Part shown: one piece after another, positions 44,978 to 54,993 of the stretch
How the letters are laid out: every line of letters begins with the position of its first letter
Position numbering within the stretch: position 1 is the stretch's first letter
DNA from: Larix kaempferi
Taxonomy: Eukaryota; Streptophyta; Pinopsida; Pinales; Pinaceae
NCBI GenBank assembly: GCA_027924585.1
Contig: BSBM01000260.1
Location: 14,893,001-14,957,000 of the forward strand
DNA: 64,000 bases
Direction: 5' to 3'
Notes under the pieces: generated by a model
What the model was told of the DNA's origin: nothing
Database searches by the model: none
What the model saw: only the letters and a program-made list of their open reading frames with translations
Translations under genes and position numbers: made by a program

Positions 44978-47879
44978 TAACCTGAAGGAAGGCAAGGTAT
45001 GGCACTTACGACACTTGCTTCACTTGCGACAATTTGAAGGTTTGGGTTTTACATAGAAAAAACCAGTCATCGTGGAACTTTCGCTATAAATACATTTTCG
45101 CAAAGGTTCAGGATCTGAAACCTTTATAGCTTGTATATAACATCCCCAGGTACCTTGTGTCCAAAGGGAACCCTCATATTCGTTTTACTTTGTGAGTTAT
45201 GATCAGTACAAGTTAGGGTTTCTGCCTCTTCTAGATCTCAGTCAAAATCAGGTGACCTAGGAAAAAAGGTTATAAATTGGGCTAGGAAGCTCCAAATGAA
45301 ATTTAGTAAAATGTGACAGGAAGTACACAGACTGTACTATCTCAGGAAATGTTTTCAGAGGCCGAAGATGAACTAGTGACACGTGGCACTCCGTACACGT
45401 TCGCTCTCCTGTTTTATCCCATAAACAGGTCGCGTTGCGACACTTGGCATAACTCTCTCTCAGAAAATCCAATTGAGGTCAGACCTATCGGGATGGAAAG
45501 ATGACAGGTCAGGATACAACAACAAAAAAATTTCAGACCTATGGAGTGAAAATTTTGGAGTTACAACAGAAACAATCAGGTACATATTTCTGTCAAAACA
45601 GAATTATTTTTGGAGCACCTTCATTCATGGCTTCCGGAATTTAGGGTCTCGGAGAAAGTTAGAATTTTTGGATTCGGAATCCACGGCTGAATGCTACTGA
45701 GGGAAATCAAAATTTAGAGTCCAAGATCGAATTTTTTGGTTGGGTAGAAGACCGGGCTTGATCAAACCCGAGTTCGGGATTTTGATCGGAAAGATGGAAA
45801 ATTAGGGCTTCAGCAAAAGTTGGAATTTTTGAAGTCTGTAACCACGGCAGGAAGCTCCTCAGAAAAATAAGAGTTTAGAGCCTTGGATCAAACCTTTTGA
45901 TTGGGTAGAAGGGTGGGCTTCATCAAACCCTAGTTCGGGATCCTGTCCAGAAGATCCAGAAGTTTCGAAGGCAATTTTGAGGGGTCAAATTTTGGAGATT
46001 TCAAAATTGAAGTATGCAAGTTTGATCAGCTCAGCAAGACACATCCTTCCATCCATTCAAAAGTGTGAAAGTCAAAGATTGAATTTTTAGGGTTTCTCTA
46101 ACGAACCCTAATCAAGCTCCAGATCAAGTTTCAGGGGGAGTTGAGGCTAAGGCCTTACATAAGAAGACTACAAGAAGTCTCGACAGGTATGTCTTGAAAT
46201 CTTATTCTTGATTAAGTTCATAATATGTTTGTCCTCATATTATTCAGGCCAGTACAATCTCGATTAATGTTAGAATTGTCTTATGACCCTAGTAACAGTA
46301 TGAATGCATGTGAATGCTAGAAGACATTCATTGTTTAGTGCTATATGATTGTACTAATGCACTGTGGTATTGTATGAGGTTGATGTTGTCTGCTAACAAG
46401 ATACAGGCACATCACGAAAGACAAATCAAGTTCTATGACCATGATAACATGATGACAAAGACTCATCCACAATCTTTGATCACATAGAAGTTCTACTTAC
46501 AAGGTATGTATGACTTTGTTCTATTATACTTAACCTATGAGATATGCAGGTTCCAGCATAGGATATCTAAATCATTGAAGAGAACAAAGAAGATATTGAT
46601 TAGGTATGTTAGACATAACTAAGCAGGTATATTAATCCAGGTATGTTTTCCTATGTCATGTTAGAATCTTACCTTGTGTTAGGACCCCTTATATAAGTAT
46701 ACCTGGTATGATTGGTTATGCTTATTCATAAAGTTAGTAATCAAGGGTTTATGCATATTATGTCTCTTATCTTGGTTGATGATTTAACTAACTAGATCAA
46801 AAAAGAATATGTATGAGTAAAAGAAGACTTCCCTGAAACCTTGAATATTATCTATAATCATGACTATACATATTCAAGATTATTTAGAACTATAATGTTT
46901 TGATAACATTGAAATATACTAATGAATGTATATTTGTGTATGATATCATGAGGATGACACTTGAGCATGCACAGTGGTACAGAATGAATAGAAGTTCAAA
47001 AGACATATAGAAGATCAAGCGGGATGCAACGAGACAAACATAAAAGATAAGTATTTAAGTTGTTATTTGAAATAGTAAATGATATTGTCTGTAATAGGTT
47101 GTATGCATATTTGTATTCCTATAATATATCATGCTTAGTGTAAACATTCATAGAGCATTGAAACAGTATACTACTAATATGCATATGATCGGTAAGTTGG
47201 ACAAACATTCCATTGTTGCTTGTCTAGAATGAAACCTCTTTGCTGACATGCTGAGAGCTGTGCACACTCTCGATAGTATGTTCTGGTAGAGATGGAAGGC
47301 ATCTAGATAGCCACTGTATGCATACAGGATATGGAAAAGTGTTGTGCCAAAGTATTGGTCAAGATAGTTGCATAACTATGTAAATGATATATGTATGCAT
47401 AATAGGTTATCATGATTTCATGATTATGAAATATTACTAATCATGTACTTAATTTTGATTTGTAGGAAAGATCATGAAGAATGATGAACACTGAAGATTT
47501 ACAAATCAAACAAAATATAGAAGGCTCATGGCTAGAAGATTCTCTTAGAAAGAGGAAGAGAATCATAACAAGATGTTTGCTCCAAGTGGATAGATAAGAC
47601 CATTCTCTTAATGGTGTAATTAAAGAAGAAGTGTGAATCAGGTTCTGTATGGGTACCCAGGATTGGTAGTCAATTGATGAGCTTAATGATTATCATGGGT
47701 GATGTGGATCTCAACCTTTGCTACAAGGTTGAATATGGATTCTATACACATATGACATGGATGCAAGAAGGAACTCACCACAGAGTTCGAAGGATATTGA
47801 GGCTCATATCAGTAGACCCATCTGACGAGAGATGGCACAGATAGATATGCAGAAGATCATTCAATGCAGAGTGTGAATG
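44978..47879 (+). other. CopA internal region lacking gag/integrase
   Basis: No copia domain is recognised in any frame. A diverged tandem duplication (about 161 bp) covers about 45655-45941, with the shared phrases GATCAAACCC.AGTTCGGGAT and TTGGGTAGAAG. The short ORFs 45313-45504 and 45473-45700 are unsupported. Confidence 0.6.
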
Positions 47880-48830
47880 AATGAGAATTGACAGCTTCTT
47901 GACAAAGCTTGGGCTTTACCAGAAGTAAAGCTAATCCTAACCTTTACCTTAAGGTTGTGGATGATGAACCTATCATACCATTATTGTATGAGGATGATCT
48001 CTTTCTGACAAGGAATGAGAAACATAAATGAAAATGAAGGATCTCGGATTGATGCATTACTTCCTAGGTCTAGAAGTATGGCAAGGCTCAGAAGGAATCT
48101 TTCTCAACCAGGGAAAATATGCCGATAAATATTAAAATGACTTGATGTGTTGGAATGGCCACTCTCATGGATTCCAACTTGAAGCTGTTAGGGGATGACT
48201 CATCAGAGTTAGTGGATATAACTCTATACAGTCAAATTATTGGGTCATTGATGTATCTAACATATACTAGGTTAGATATATGCTTTGATGTGAACACCTT
48301 GAGTCAGTATCTAGTGGAAACTAGATGTGTTCACCTGATAGTTGCTAAGCATGTGATGAGGCACCTAAAGGATATGATAGACTTTGATCTATGTTATCTT
48401 GGAGATCATGACTTCAGATGGCTACTCAGATGTTGATTGGGCAGAAAGTGTATCAGACAGGAAGAACACATCGAGAGGATGTTATTGTCTGGGATCAGCC
48501 ATGATCTCGTGGTTTAGCAGGAAACAATCTAGTGTGGCTCTTAGCACAAGTAGAATATATGGCTGCTTGCTCTGCTAGTTGTGAAGAAGTTTGACTTCAG
48601 GATTGTTTGAGTTAGAGATAGAACCAACTGTGATCCTATGTGACAAATAGAGTTGTATGAAGATGACAAAGAATCCAGTGTTCCATGATAAGTCAAAGAA
48701 CATAGGGATCTAATAAGATATGATGCAGAAGGAACTATAAAGTTTGAATCTGTAACAGGTTACCGAAGTACTAACCAAACCTCTACCTCAAGAAAAGTTT
48801 GAGTATCTCCGAGACAAGCTTGGAAGGACC
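47880..48830 (+). pseudogene. CopA reverse transcriptase end and RNase H
   Basis: RT remnant: a PNLYLKVVDDEP reading and the catalytic box as LLYEDDLFLT (47981-48010), the copia YVDD with Glu for Val. Then HYFLGLEVW. The block 48155-48436 reads QIIGSLMYLTYTRLDICFDVNTLSQYLVE, a classic copia segment. RNase H follows in another frame (SDVDWAESVSDRKNTSRGCYCLGSAMISWFSRKQSSVALST, 48430-48560) and fades towards 48830. Several frameshifts and stops are present. Confidence 0.9.
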
Positions 48831-48991
48831 CTCCTCGAAAGGGGGAGTGATGTGGTCAATGATGATGAGATTGCCTCATCGACAGCAAGGTCGATGATGT
48901 GGATACTTGTTTACTACACTTGGATACTTAGATCATTTAGAGTTAGGACTCTTATACTTAGAATAGTTTTTACTTGCTTTTACTTTGATGA

Positions 48992-49166
48992 TTGATGTAT
49001 CGATGAGGATACATGTTTTTGTCGATGTATCAATGAGGATACATGTTTTGTTGATGTATCGATGAGGATACATGTTTTGTCGATGTATCGATGAGGATAC
49101 ATGTTTTGTTGATGTATCGATGAGGATACATGTTTTGTCGATGTATCGATGAGGATACATGTTTTG
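48992..49166 (+). repeat. CopA minisatellite 1: 29-bp unit, 6 copies
   Basis: Starts at 48992, 49022, 49051, 49080, 49109 and 49138. Each unit carries an ATGTATC...GATACAT hairpin with a 6-nt loop. The - strand frames over it are repeat translations, not a gene. Confidence 0.95.
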
Positions 49167-49194
49167 ATGATATCTGTATTGATAAGGATACAGG

Positions 49195-49748
49195 TAGGGA
49201 TTGTATCATCCCCGGACTTCGGTCCCTTGAATTGATCCATAGACGTATGGTATCCGAGAATGAAGTCCTTATTGGACAGGTGGGGATTGTATCATCCCCG
49301 GAATTCGGTCCCTTGAATTGATCTGTAGACGTATGGTCTCCGTGAATGAAGTCCTTAGTGGACTAATGGGGATTGCATCATCCTGGAACCACTAGTTCAA
49401 AATGTACGTGATGGGGATTGCATCATCTCGGAACCACTAGTTCAAAATGTACGTGATGGGGATTGCATCATCCTGGAACCACTAGTTCAAAATGTACGTG
49501 ATGGGGATTGCATCATCCCGGAACCACTAGTTCAAAATGTACGTGATGGGGATTGCATCATCCTGGAACCACTAGTTCAAAATGTACGTGATGGGGATTG
49601 TATCATCCCCGGACTTCGGTCCCTGAATTGACCCGTAGACAGATGTCTCCGAGAAGTGGTCCCTAGTGGACAAGAGGGGATTGTATCATCCCTGGACTTC
49701 GATCCCTGAATTGATCCGTAGACATATGTCTCCGAGAAAGTGGTCCTT
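49195..49748 (+). repeat. CopA minisatellite 2: about 86-bp unit, two copies each side of the 45-bp array
   Basis: Units begin GGGGATTGTATCATCCC at about 49195, 49281, 49592 and 49676. They share GACTTCGGTCCC, TTGATC.GTAGAC and TCCGAGAA. Confidence 0.88.
49366..49590 (+). repeat. CopA minisatellite 3: exact 45-bp unit, 5 copies
   Basis: Starts at 49366, 49411, 49456, 49501 and 49546. Each begins ATGGGGATTGCATCATC and ends ATGTACGTG. The first 17 bp match the 86-bp unit, so the array probably arose inside it. Confidence 0.96.
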
Positions 49749-49844
49749 AGATTTTATCTAAGTTGACAAGTGGACTGTATCGTCCCTAGACATGTTATGG
49801 TGTCTTAAATGAATCATGTGGTTTGCAGAGTATGATGTTATTGA

Positions 49845-50280
49845 GGATACTTGTATTGGTGTGGATACTTGTATTGATGATATGTATACTTGTATTGGTG
49901 TGGATACTTGTATTGATGATGTGTATACTTGTATTGGTGCGGATACTTGTATTGATGATGTGTATACTTGTATTGGTGCGGATACTTGTATTGATGATAT
50001 ACTTGTATTAGTGTGGACACTTGTATTGATGATGTGTATACTTGTATTGGTGTGGATACTTGTATTGATGATGTGTATACTTGTATTGGTGTGGATACTT
50101 GTATTGGTGTGGATACTTGTATTGATGATGTGTATACTTGTATTGGTGTGGATACTTGTATTGATGATGTGTATACTTGTATTGGTGTGGATACTTGTAT
50201 TGATGATATACTTGTATTAATGTGGATACTTGTATTGATGATGTGTATACTTGTATTAGTATGGATACTTGTATTGACAA
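49845..50280 (+). repeat. CopA minisatellite 4: 39-bp unit, about 11 copies
   Basis: Unit made of GTGGATACTTGTATTGATGAT plus GTGTATACTTGTATTG, with some shortened units. In one frame it reads CIGVDTCIDDVYT repeated. Length and composition explain the overlapping ORFs on both strands. Confidence 0.95.
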
Positions 50281-50286
50281 TGCTGC

Positions 50287-50510
50287 TGATCGTGATGGTC
50301 TAGATGACGATGATGTTGATCGTGATGATCTAGATGACGATGTTGTTGATCGTGATGATCTAGATGACGATGTTGCTGATCGTAATGATCGTATGATGAC
50401 AATGCTGATGATCGTGTGATGACGATGTTGATGATCGTATGATGACGATGATGATGACGATGCTGATGATCGTGTGATGACGATGATGATGAGCATGCTG
50501 ATGATCGTGA
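50287..50510 (+). repeat. CopA minisatellite 5: GATCGTGATGAT-type repeats
   Basis: Three units of 30 bp (GATCGTGATGATCTAGATGA plus CGATGTTG.T) are followed by shorter GATCGTGTGATGACGATG.TGAT variants. Confidence 0.9.
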
Positions 50511-50713
50511 GGATCCAGATGATGATATTGTTGTAGCTGTTCAAGTGCTACAGAAGATAAAGACTCAGTACTGAAGATGTTGATGTTCCAGTATTGAAGA
50601 TGTTCCAGTAACTGCTTGAGTTACTGATGATGTTGAGAAAGCTTCCAATGATTTATAGATGTATCATGTTGATGACTCCTTGCTCCTACAGATGTTGTTA
50701 TAATATCCTTCTC

Positions 50714-50725
50714 GTTAAGGGGGAG
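50714..50725 (+). other. CopA polypurine tract
   Basis: GTTAAGGGGGAG directly precedes the 3' LTR. A second tract-like sequence, GAAAGGGGGAGTGATGTGG, lies at about 48838 at the end of the RNase H region. Confidence 0.88.
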
Positions 50726-51327
50726 TGTTGAGATATTGTAACTTCTAAAAATATTATATTTGTACTTTATTATTCCGGAGATGTTTCATTCCTCCGTGAA
50801 GATCTTATTGTATATCCGGATATGTTTATTCCTCCGTCGGAATGTGGTAACTTGGGTTATTAGACTTCCCTAGTGGGGGTCGGCCCTATGTGTTATGTGG
50901 GTCAAAGGGTTGTTAGACCACCCTAGTGGGGTCGGCCCAGTTAGTTGTAATGGGGTATTTAACCCAATGGTTAAATACGAGCCTACATGATTTGTGTAAA
51001 AGACAAGTTGGAGTAGTGTATAAATAGAGGAGGTGTATTCCTCATTTAACACACACTCACTCACTTGAGAGTGGCGCACTTATGAGAGAGAGGTCTGCTA
51101 TGGAGAAGGAGGAGCTTATGCTCAGGGTTACATCTTTTGTATTTGATGGTCATCTATATTGAGGAAGCTTTGTTGGGTTTTCTACCCCATGAGGGTTTCC
51201 CAGGATAAATCTGTGTCTCTTGTGTTTATGTTGTGCTTGTTATTTCTTCAATGATCCTGTATATGCTATTATTGTAAAATGGAATGTAATGCTGCTATTT
51301 TCTATCTTAGCATATTAAATCTTAACA
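50726..51327 (+). repeat. CopA 3' LTR
   Basis: 602 bp, differing from the 5' LTR at only a few positions, for example TTCTAAAAAT for TTATAAGAAT and CCGGATATG for CCGGAGATG. Confidence 0.97.
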
Positions 51328-51332
51328 AAGCC

Positions 51333-52429
51333 AAAGCAAAGCAAAAGGAAAGTATGTCCACTCATGGGTGACCTATTCTCACAGGTCACCAAGATCTTCA
51401 ACTTGGTCAACAAGTCACACTCAATTCTATAAAAGAAGGATTCCAACTCCATTTCACATCTTTTGTTAGTGTGAGAAATTTTATGAATGCATTTGTGCAT
51501 CCAAGATTGGGAGGTGTGCCCCTAGTCAAGCATGGGAGATGTGCCCCAGCTTTCTGTGAGAGGATGATGGCATCTAGACATTATCAATGAGTGTATTTGC
51601 AGGTATTGAAGTTGACCAGGTTGAATTAGAAGTTCAGAATCATCTTCACAAAATTCAGAGATCGAATCCTTCCTCCTTCTTCTATTCTACAACTAGTTTC
51701 CTATATGCAAGAGGAGAGACTCTTCCATCATCTTTTGAGAGGCATATTAGCCTATTTATGATGTAATAACAAAGTGTGTAATTTTAGGATATCAATCACT
51801 ACAATACAAATTACAAAACTCTGATTTCTTCTCCAATTTATGCACCCCTTCTAGATTTAGCTAGAATTTGACTAGCTTTCAATGAATGATTCATAAGTCA
51901 ATGAGTAAACATACAAATGAAGTCATTCATGTTCTTGTAGTTATCTAACATATCATATGTCATTATCCAACCTATTTTTCATAAATTAGATTGCATTTGA
52001 GCACTGTTTGGGAATCCAAAAGTCGAACTAGTTGAGCTGTCCTGAATTTCCATTTCACTAGATTTGTTATAATAATTTCCCAGATTTGCATATAAATTTA
52101 TAATATGATATTATTGTAAATGAATTTTAATTAACCTCTCTTATGGCTTCAACAACCTTCTCCAACCCTAAGTCAAGTTTCCTACCCATACTAGTCTGCA
52201 TATTCTGAGAATCCCAGGAGCATTGGAGTAGAGTTCAGCTGGGATGCTCTTGAAACATAAATGATCTTAGTACATTGTGCAGAGGTATAAAATCAGAACA
52301 AAACCTTCCATCCATCCATAGCCTTTGATCTTTCCCATCTCCAACAATTCTAACTTCCATAATCATTGTTTTAGTCAATTTCGAGAAGTCTTGAGTTTTT
52401 GTGCCACAATCCTAATTTGGTACATTACA
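51333..52429 (+). repeat. UR copy 2 5' LTR, second part
   Basis: It continues the LTR after CopA and one duplication copy (51328-51332), and ends TACATTACA. It is the reverse complement of 19543-20650. Confidence 0.92.
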
Positions 52430-52430
52430 G

Positions 52431-52442
52431 TGGTATCATAGC
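52431..52442 (+). other. UR primer-binding site
   Basis: TGGTATCATAGC matches the initiator-Met site at 11 of 12 bases. It follows the LTR end by 1 nt. Confidence 0.8.
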
Positions 52443-54127
52443 TCTTTCCTCTACTCCTGTGGAAAGAATAATCTTGATTCGATGAATTTGCAGCCATGTC
52501 CATGTTCAGTGAAGAAGACTCTTGCAGTTTTGATGATGATTTTTATGCGCAATATGATGGTGACTATGATGAGCATTATGAAGAGTATTGCAGACAGTAT
52601 GATGAAGAAAATGTCCAAGAGGTATCTTCTACAAGTATCTCCCATCATATCATACGTGCAAGGAGAAATTATGGTTATTGAGATAGCCACATGTATGAAA
52701 AGGTTGCATGTTCCACAGTCAAATATCAAGCTACTTGTGAAAAGAGCAAAAAAATATCTAAAGCTTCATTGGATGCATGTGCTTCATACTTGAGAAGAAT
52801 TTTTGGATCTACTTCAAAAATATTCTGCAAGGATCTTGATACTAAGGAAACTAAAGAGCAAGAACAAAGTACAAATCATCCGTCTGAAGAAGACGAAGGT
52901 TTAATCCTTACTGAGGAGGGTTGTAAGCATGAAGAAGCCATCACTGATTCTACTGAGGATCATCTAGTTCTTAATCAGAAGGTCACTACTGAATGGTGTC
53001 AAGAAGAGGAATCTATTGTTGATTTTTCAAGTTTTAAAGAAGCGTCTACTAATGGATTCTATGAAGAGGTACCTCCCGATGGGTGTCTAAATTTTGTCGA
53101 GACATCTACCGATGGATGCTCTCATCTCTATATTGGTGACATAGAGATCAACCTTGACGAGGTTGATGCAAGTCCTAACTCCATGGAGCATGAAGAAGAA
53201 TACCTTGTAGTAGGAAAATATGAACCAAGATCATCTTCCCAGTCACCACTTGAGTTTCCATGTGGAGTTGATCTTAAGAAAAAAGAAGAAGAGGAGGCTC
53301 GCTCTCATGAACCATCCTTCATTGAAGGGCCTTTGAAGATGAGTGAAAGGAATATTTATGAGGCTCTTAGCATACTCCATGGCACTCAAGCATTGGTATC
53401 AAATTCTTGTTGGAGAGTTTCTTCATTGGAGGAGCCATCCTTCCTTGAAGACATGGAGAATATTCAAAGAACAATGCGCAACATCAAAGGTAATTTCAAG
53501 TCTTTGATTTTTGATAGAAACAATTTGGTTGAGCTTAATGATTGGTTACATGAAGAATAATTGAAGAATAATGAGGATATCCATAATCTCAAAATTCAAA
53601 ATGAGCAACTTCTTGAGAGGTTGCAAGAGTCTTATTCTTCCTCCTATGTTTCAAATTGGCATATGGTAGATTGCTTGGAGGATTCTCATGACATGATGGA
53701 TTATGAGAAACATGGAAATTTGCATGTGCTTGATGTGTTTAAATATGATATTGATGAGAGACAAGCAATTTTTATGGTGGAAGAGGAACTTGGGTTGCCT
53801 CTTGATGGTGGTTACACACTTTTTGAAGAAGTGCATGATTCCTCTACTTTGGAACCAACCTATGAGGAAAGTTTCAAACTTTTGAGGGAGCTGCATGATC
53901 CTACCCTTATGGAGTCTTCACATGATGAAGTTTTCAGACTTTCTGATCATATGGGTGAGTTGTCTCATTATCCTACACCCCACACTTCCACATTTTGCAG
54001 CATTCATCCTAATGAAGTATGGGTGAAAGGCTTCTTTTTTATGGTGACACATGAGGAGTACGAAACTCCTATCTCTGATTTTGATGATGACATGACTAGA
54101 GCACCTTCTTCTTTACATTTGCAGTAG

Positions 54128-54993
54128 CATCCTTTGTTACCTTATGATGATACACATATTCATGGATGCACATATGGTACTCCTTCGATCCCCTTGAAGG
54201 CCCATTGTTCTCTTTGTTCCTTACTTGATGGGAGAGTTCGTTCATCCATTGTTTGGGTAAAAGGAGACATGGCAGAATTACTTGAAACCTTCCACACCTC
54301 CTTGGGGCAACATCCATTTCTCTCATTTGATGACTCTCACATTCATGGATGTATTGATGAGACTTCTTTGAGCCACTTGAAGTCTCCTTTTTTTCTTTGG
54401 TCCATACTTGGTTCAAATCTTGGTAGAGGTTCTTCATGTTGGTCGTGGAGGCATATCTTCCAATCTCATAGATGAAGTTGTCTTAGCCGTGTACCGTAGC
54501 TTTCTGTGATATGAAAAAGGACTGTACCCCAGTTTACGGGCCCATGGTTTTTGGTAACCCGTGGTATTTTCCCATTGTATTTCCCCTTTATAAGAAATAC
54601 ATTGTAATATGGCTAAGGTTGATGTATTAGGTATTATGCATTGTAAAGATATTTGAGATCGTGAAGAGAGACTATGAGACAGTGAAGAGGAAGTGCAACG
54701 GATGTGCTGCAGGTTGTATCCCTTCATTTGCTGGATGGTATAATAATAAGGACTGGAAATTTCAGTGTGGACGTAGCCCATCTTGGGTGAACCACGATAT
54801 ATTGGTGTCTCTCTTGTAATGTGTTTGTGTAATTTTTATTGCATCTTGTTTATTGTTATTGCTCTGCGATCCTGTTTTTCTAACACTTCACTCATTTCTT
54901 GGATGAAAGAACACATGGCTGATTATTTTGAAGCTTCTTACAATATTTTGGAGCAACATTATAGGAGATGGGATCCTCACCTATGTCATTGGA
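54128..54993 (+). repeat. 61-residue protein repeat in UR ORF
   Basis: HPLLPYDDTHIHGC (from 54128) recurs as HPFLSFDDSHIHGC (from 54311), 183 nt apart. The part between, VWVKGDMAELLETFHTSLGQH, recurs as SWMKEHMADYFEASYNILEQH after the solo LTR. The spacing of whole codons supports past coding selection. Confidence 0.8.
54437..54885 (+). mobile_element. 449-bp solo LTR (copia-like) inside the UR ORF
   Basis: TGTTGGTCGTGG...TTTTTCTAACA flanked by a perfect CTTCA duplication (54432-54436, 54886-54890). Removing it with one CTTCA rejoins the UR frame exactly. It contains CCCTTTATAAGAAATACATTG (TATA-like, about 54585) and GTGTCTCTCTTGTAATGTG, typical of copia LTRs. Confidence 0.9.

Larger units (their letters stand above)
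44362..51327 (+). mobile_element. CopA: young Ty1/copia-like element, non-autonomous
   Basis: Two nearly identical LTRs (604 and 602 bp), a Met primer site, a purine tract and a flanking duplication AAGCT/AAGCC (44357-44361, 51328-51332; uninterrupted UR copy 1 shows AAGCC) define it. Only the end of RT and the RNase H domain are recognisable (about 47880-48830). The 2.9 kb before them show no gag, protease or integrase, and 1.5 kb after them is minisatellite. High LTR identity means a recent insertion, so the enzymes probably came from another element. Confidence 0.93.
43902..54993 (+). mobile_element. UR copy 2: LTR retroelement with an unidentified ORF, truncated
   Basis: The 5' LTR consists of 43902-44361 plus 51333-52429 (1557 bp once CopA is removed). 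It is followed by a primer site (52431-52442) and a long decayed ORF (52496 to about 54993). The LTR is the reverse complement of 19543-21102. The element stops at the junction with Gy2 near 54994, so the 3' part is missing. No gag, protease, RT or integrase is seen in the 2.1 kb of its own internal sequence that remains, so it may be non-autonomous. Confidence 0.85.
52496..54993 (+). pseudogene. UR long ORF of unknown function, decayed and truncated
   Basis: One frame runs from ATG 52496 (MSMFSEEDSCSFDDDF) to the Gy2 junction once the 449-bp solo LTR and one CTTCA copy are removed: about 680 codons. The breaks are stops at 52679 (TGA), 53558 (TAA) and 54125 (TAG), each one C-to-T change away from a sense codon. 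The protein is acidic. Its first part has STDGCSH/STNGFYEE/PPDGCLNF near-repeats, followed by a region rich in Asp/Glu and a Lys/Glu run. A likely coiled coil (NLKIQNEQLLERLQE) is at about 53586. The C-terminal part has a 61-residue repeat with P.L..DD.HIHGC (54131, 54314) and WVKGDMAE/WMKEHMAD. No known gag-pol motif is visible. Confidence 0.6.

Noticed and set aside
48992-49600. regular direct repeats resembling a CRISPR array
   Set aside because: The units are contiguous with no unique spacers, the context is a plant retrotransposon, and the unit lengths vary between arrays.
49816-50544. long ORFs on both strands (IGVDTCIDDVYT and YKYPHQ repeats)
   Set aside because: They are translations of the 39-bp minisatellite, open in several frames because the unit is a multiple of three.
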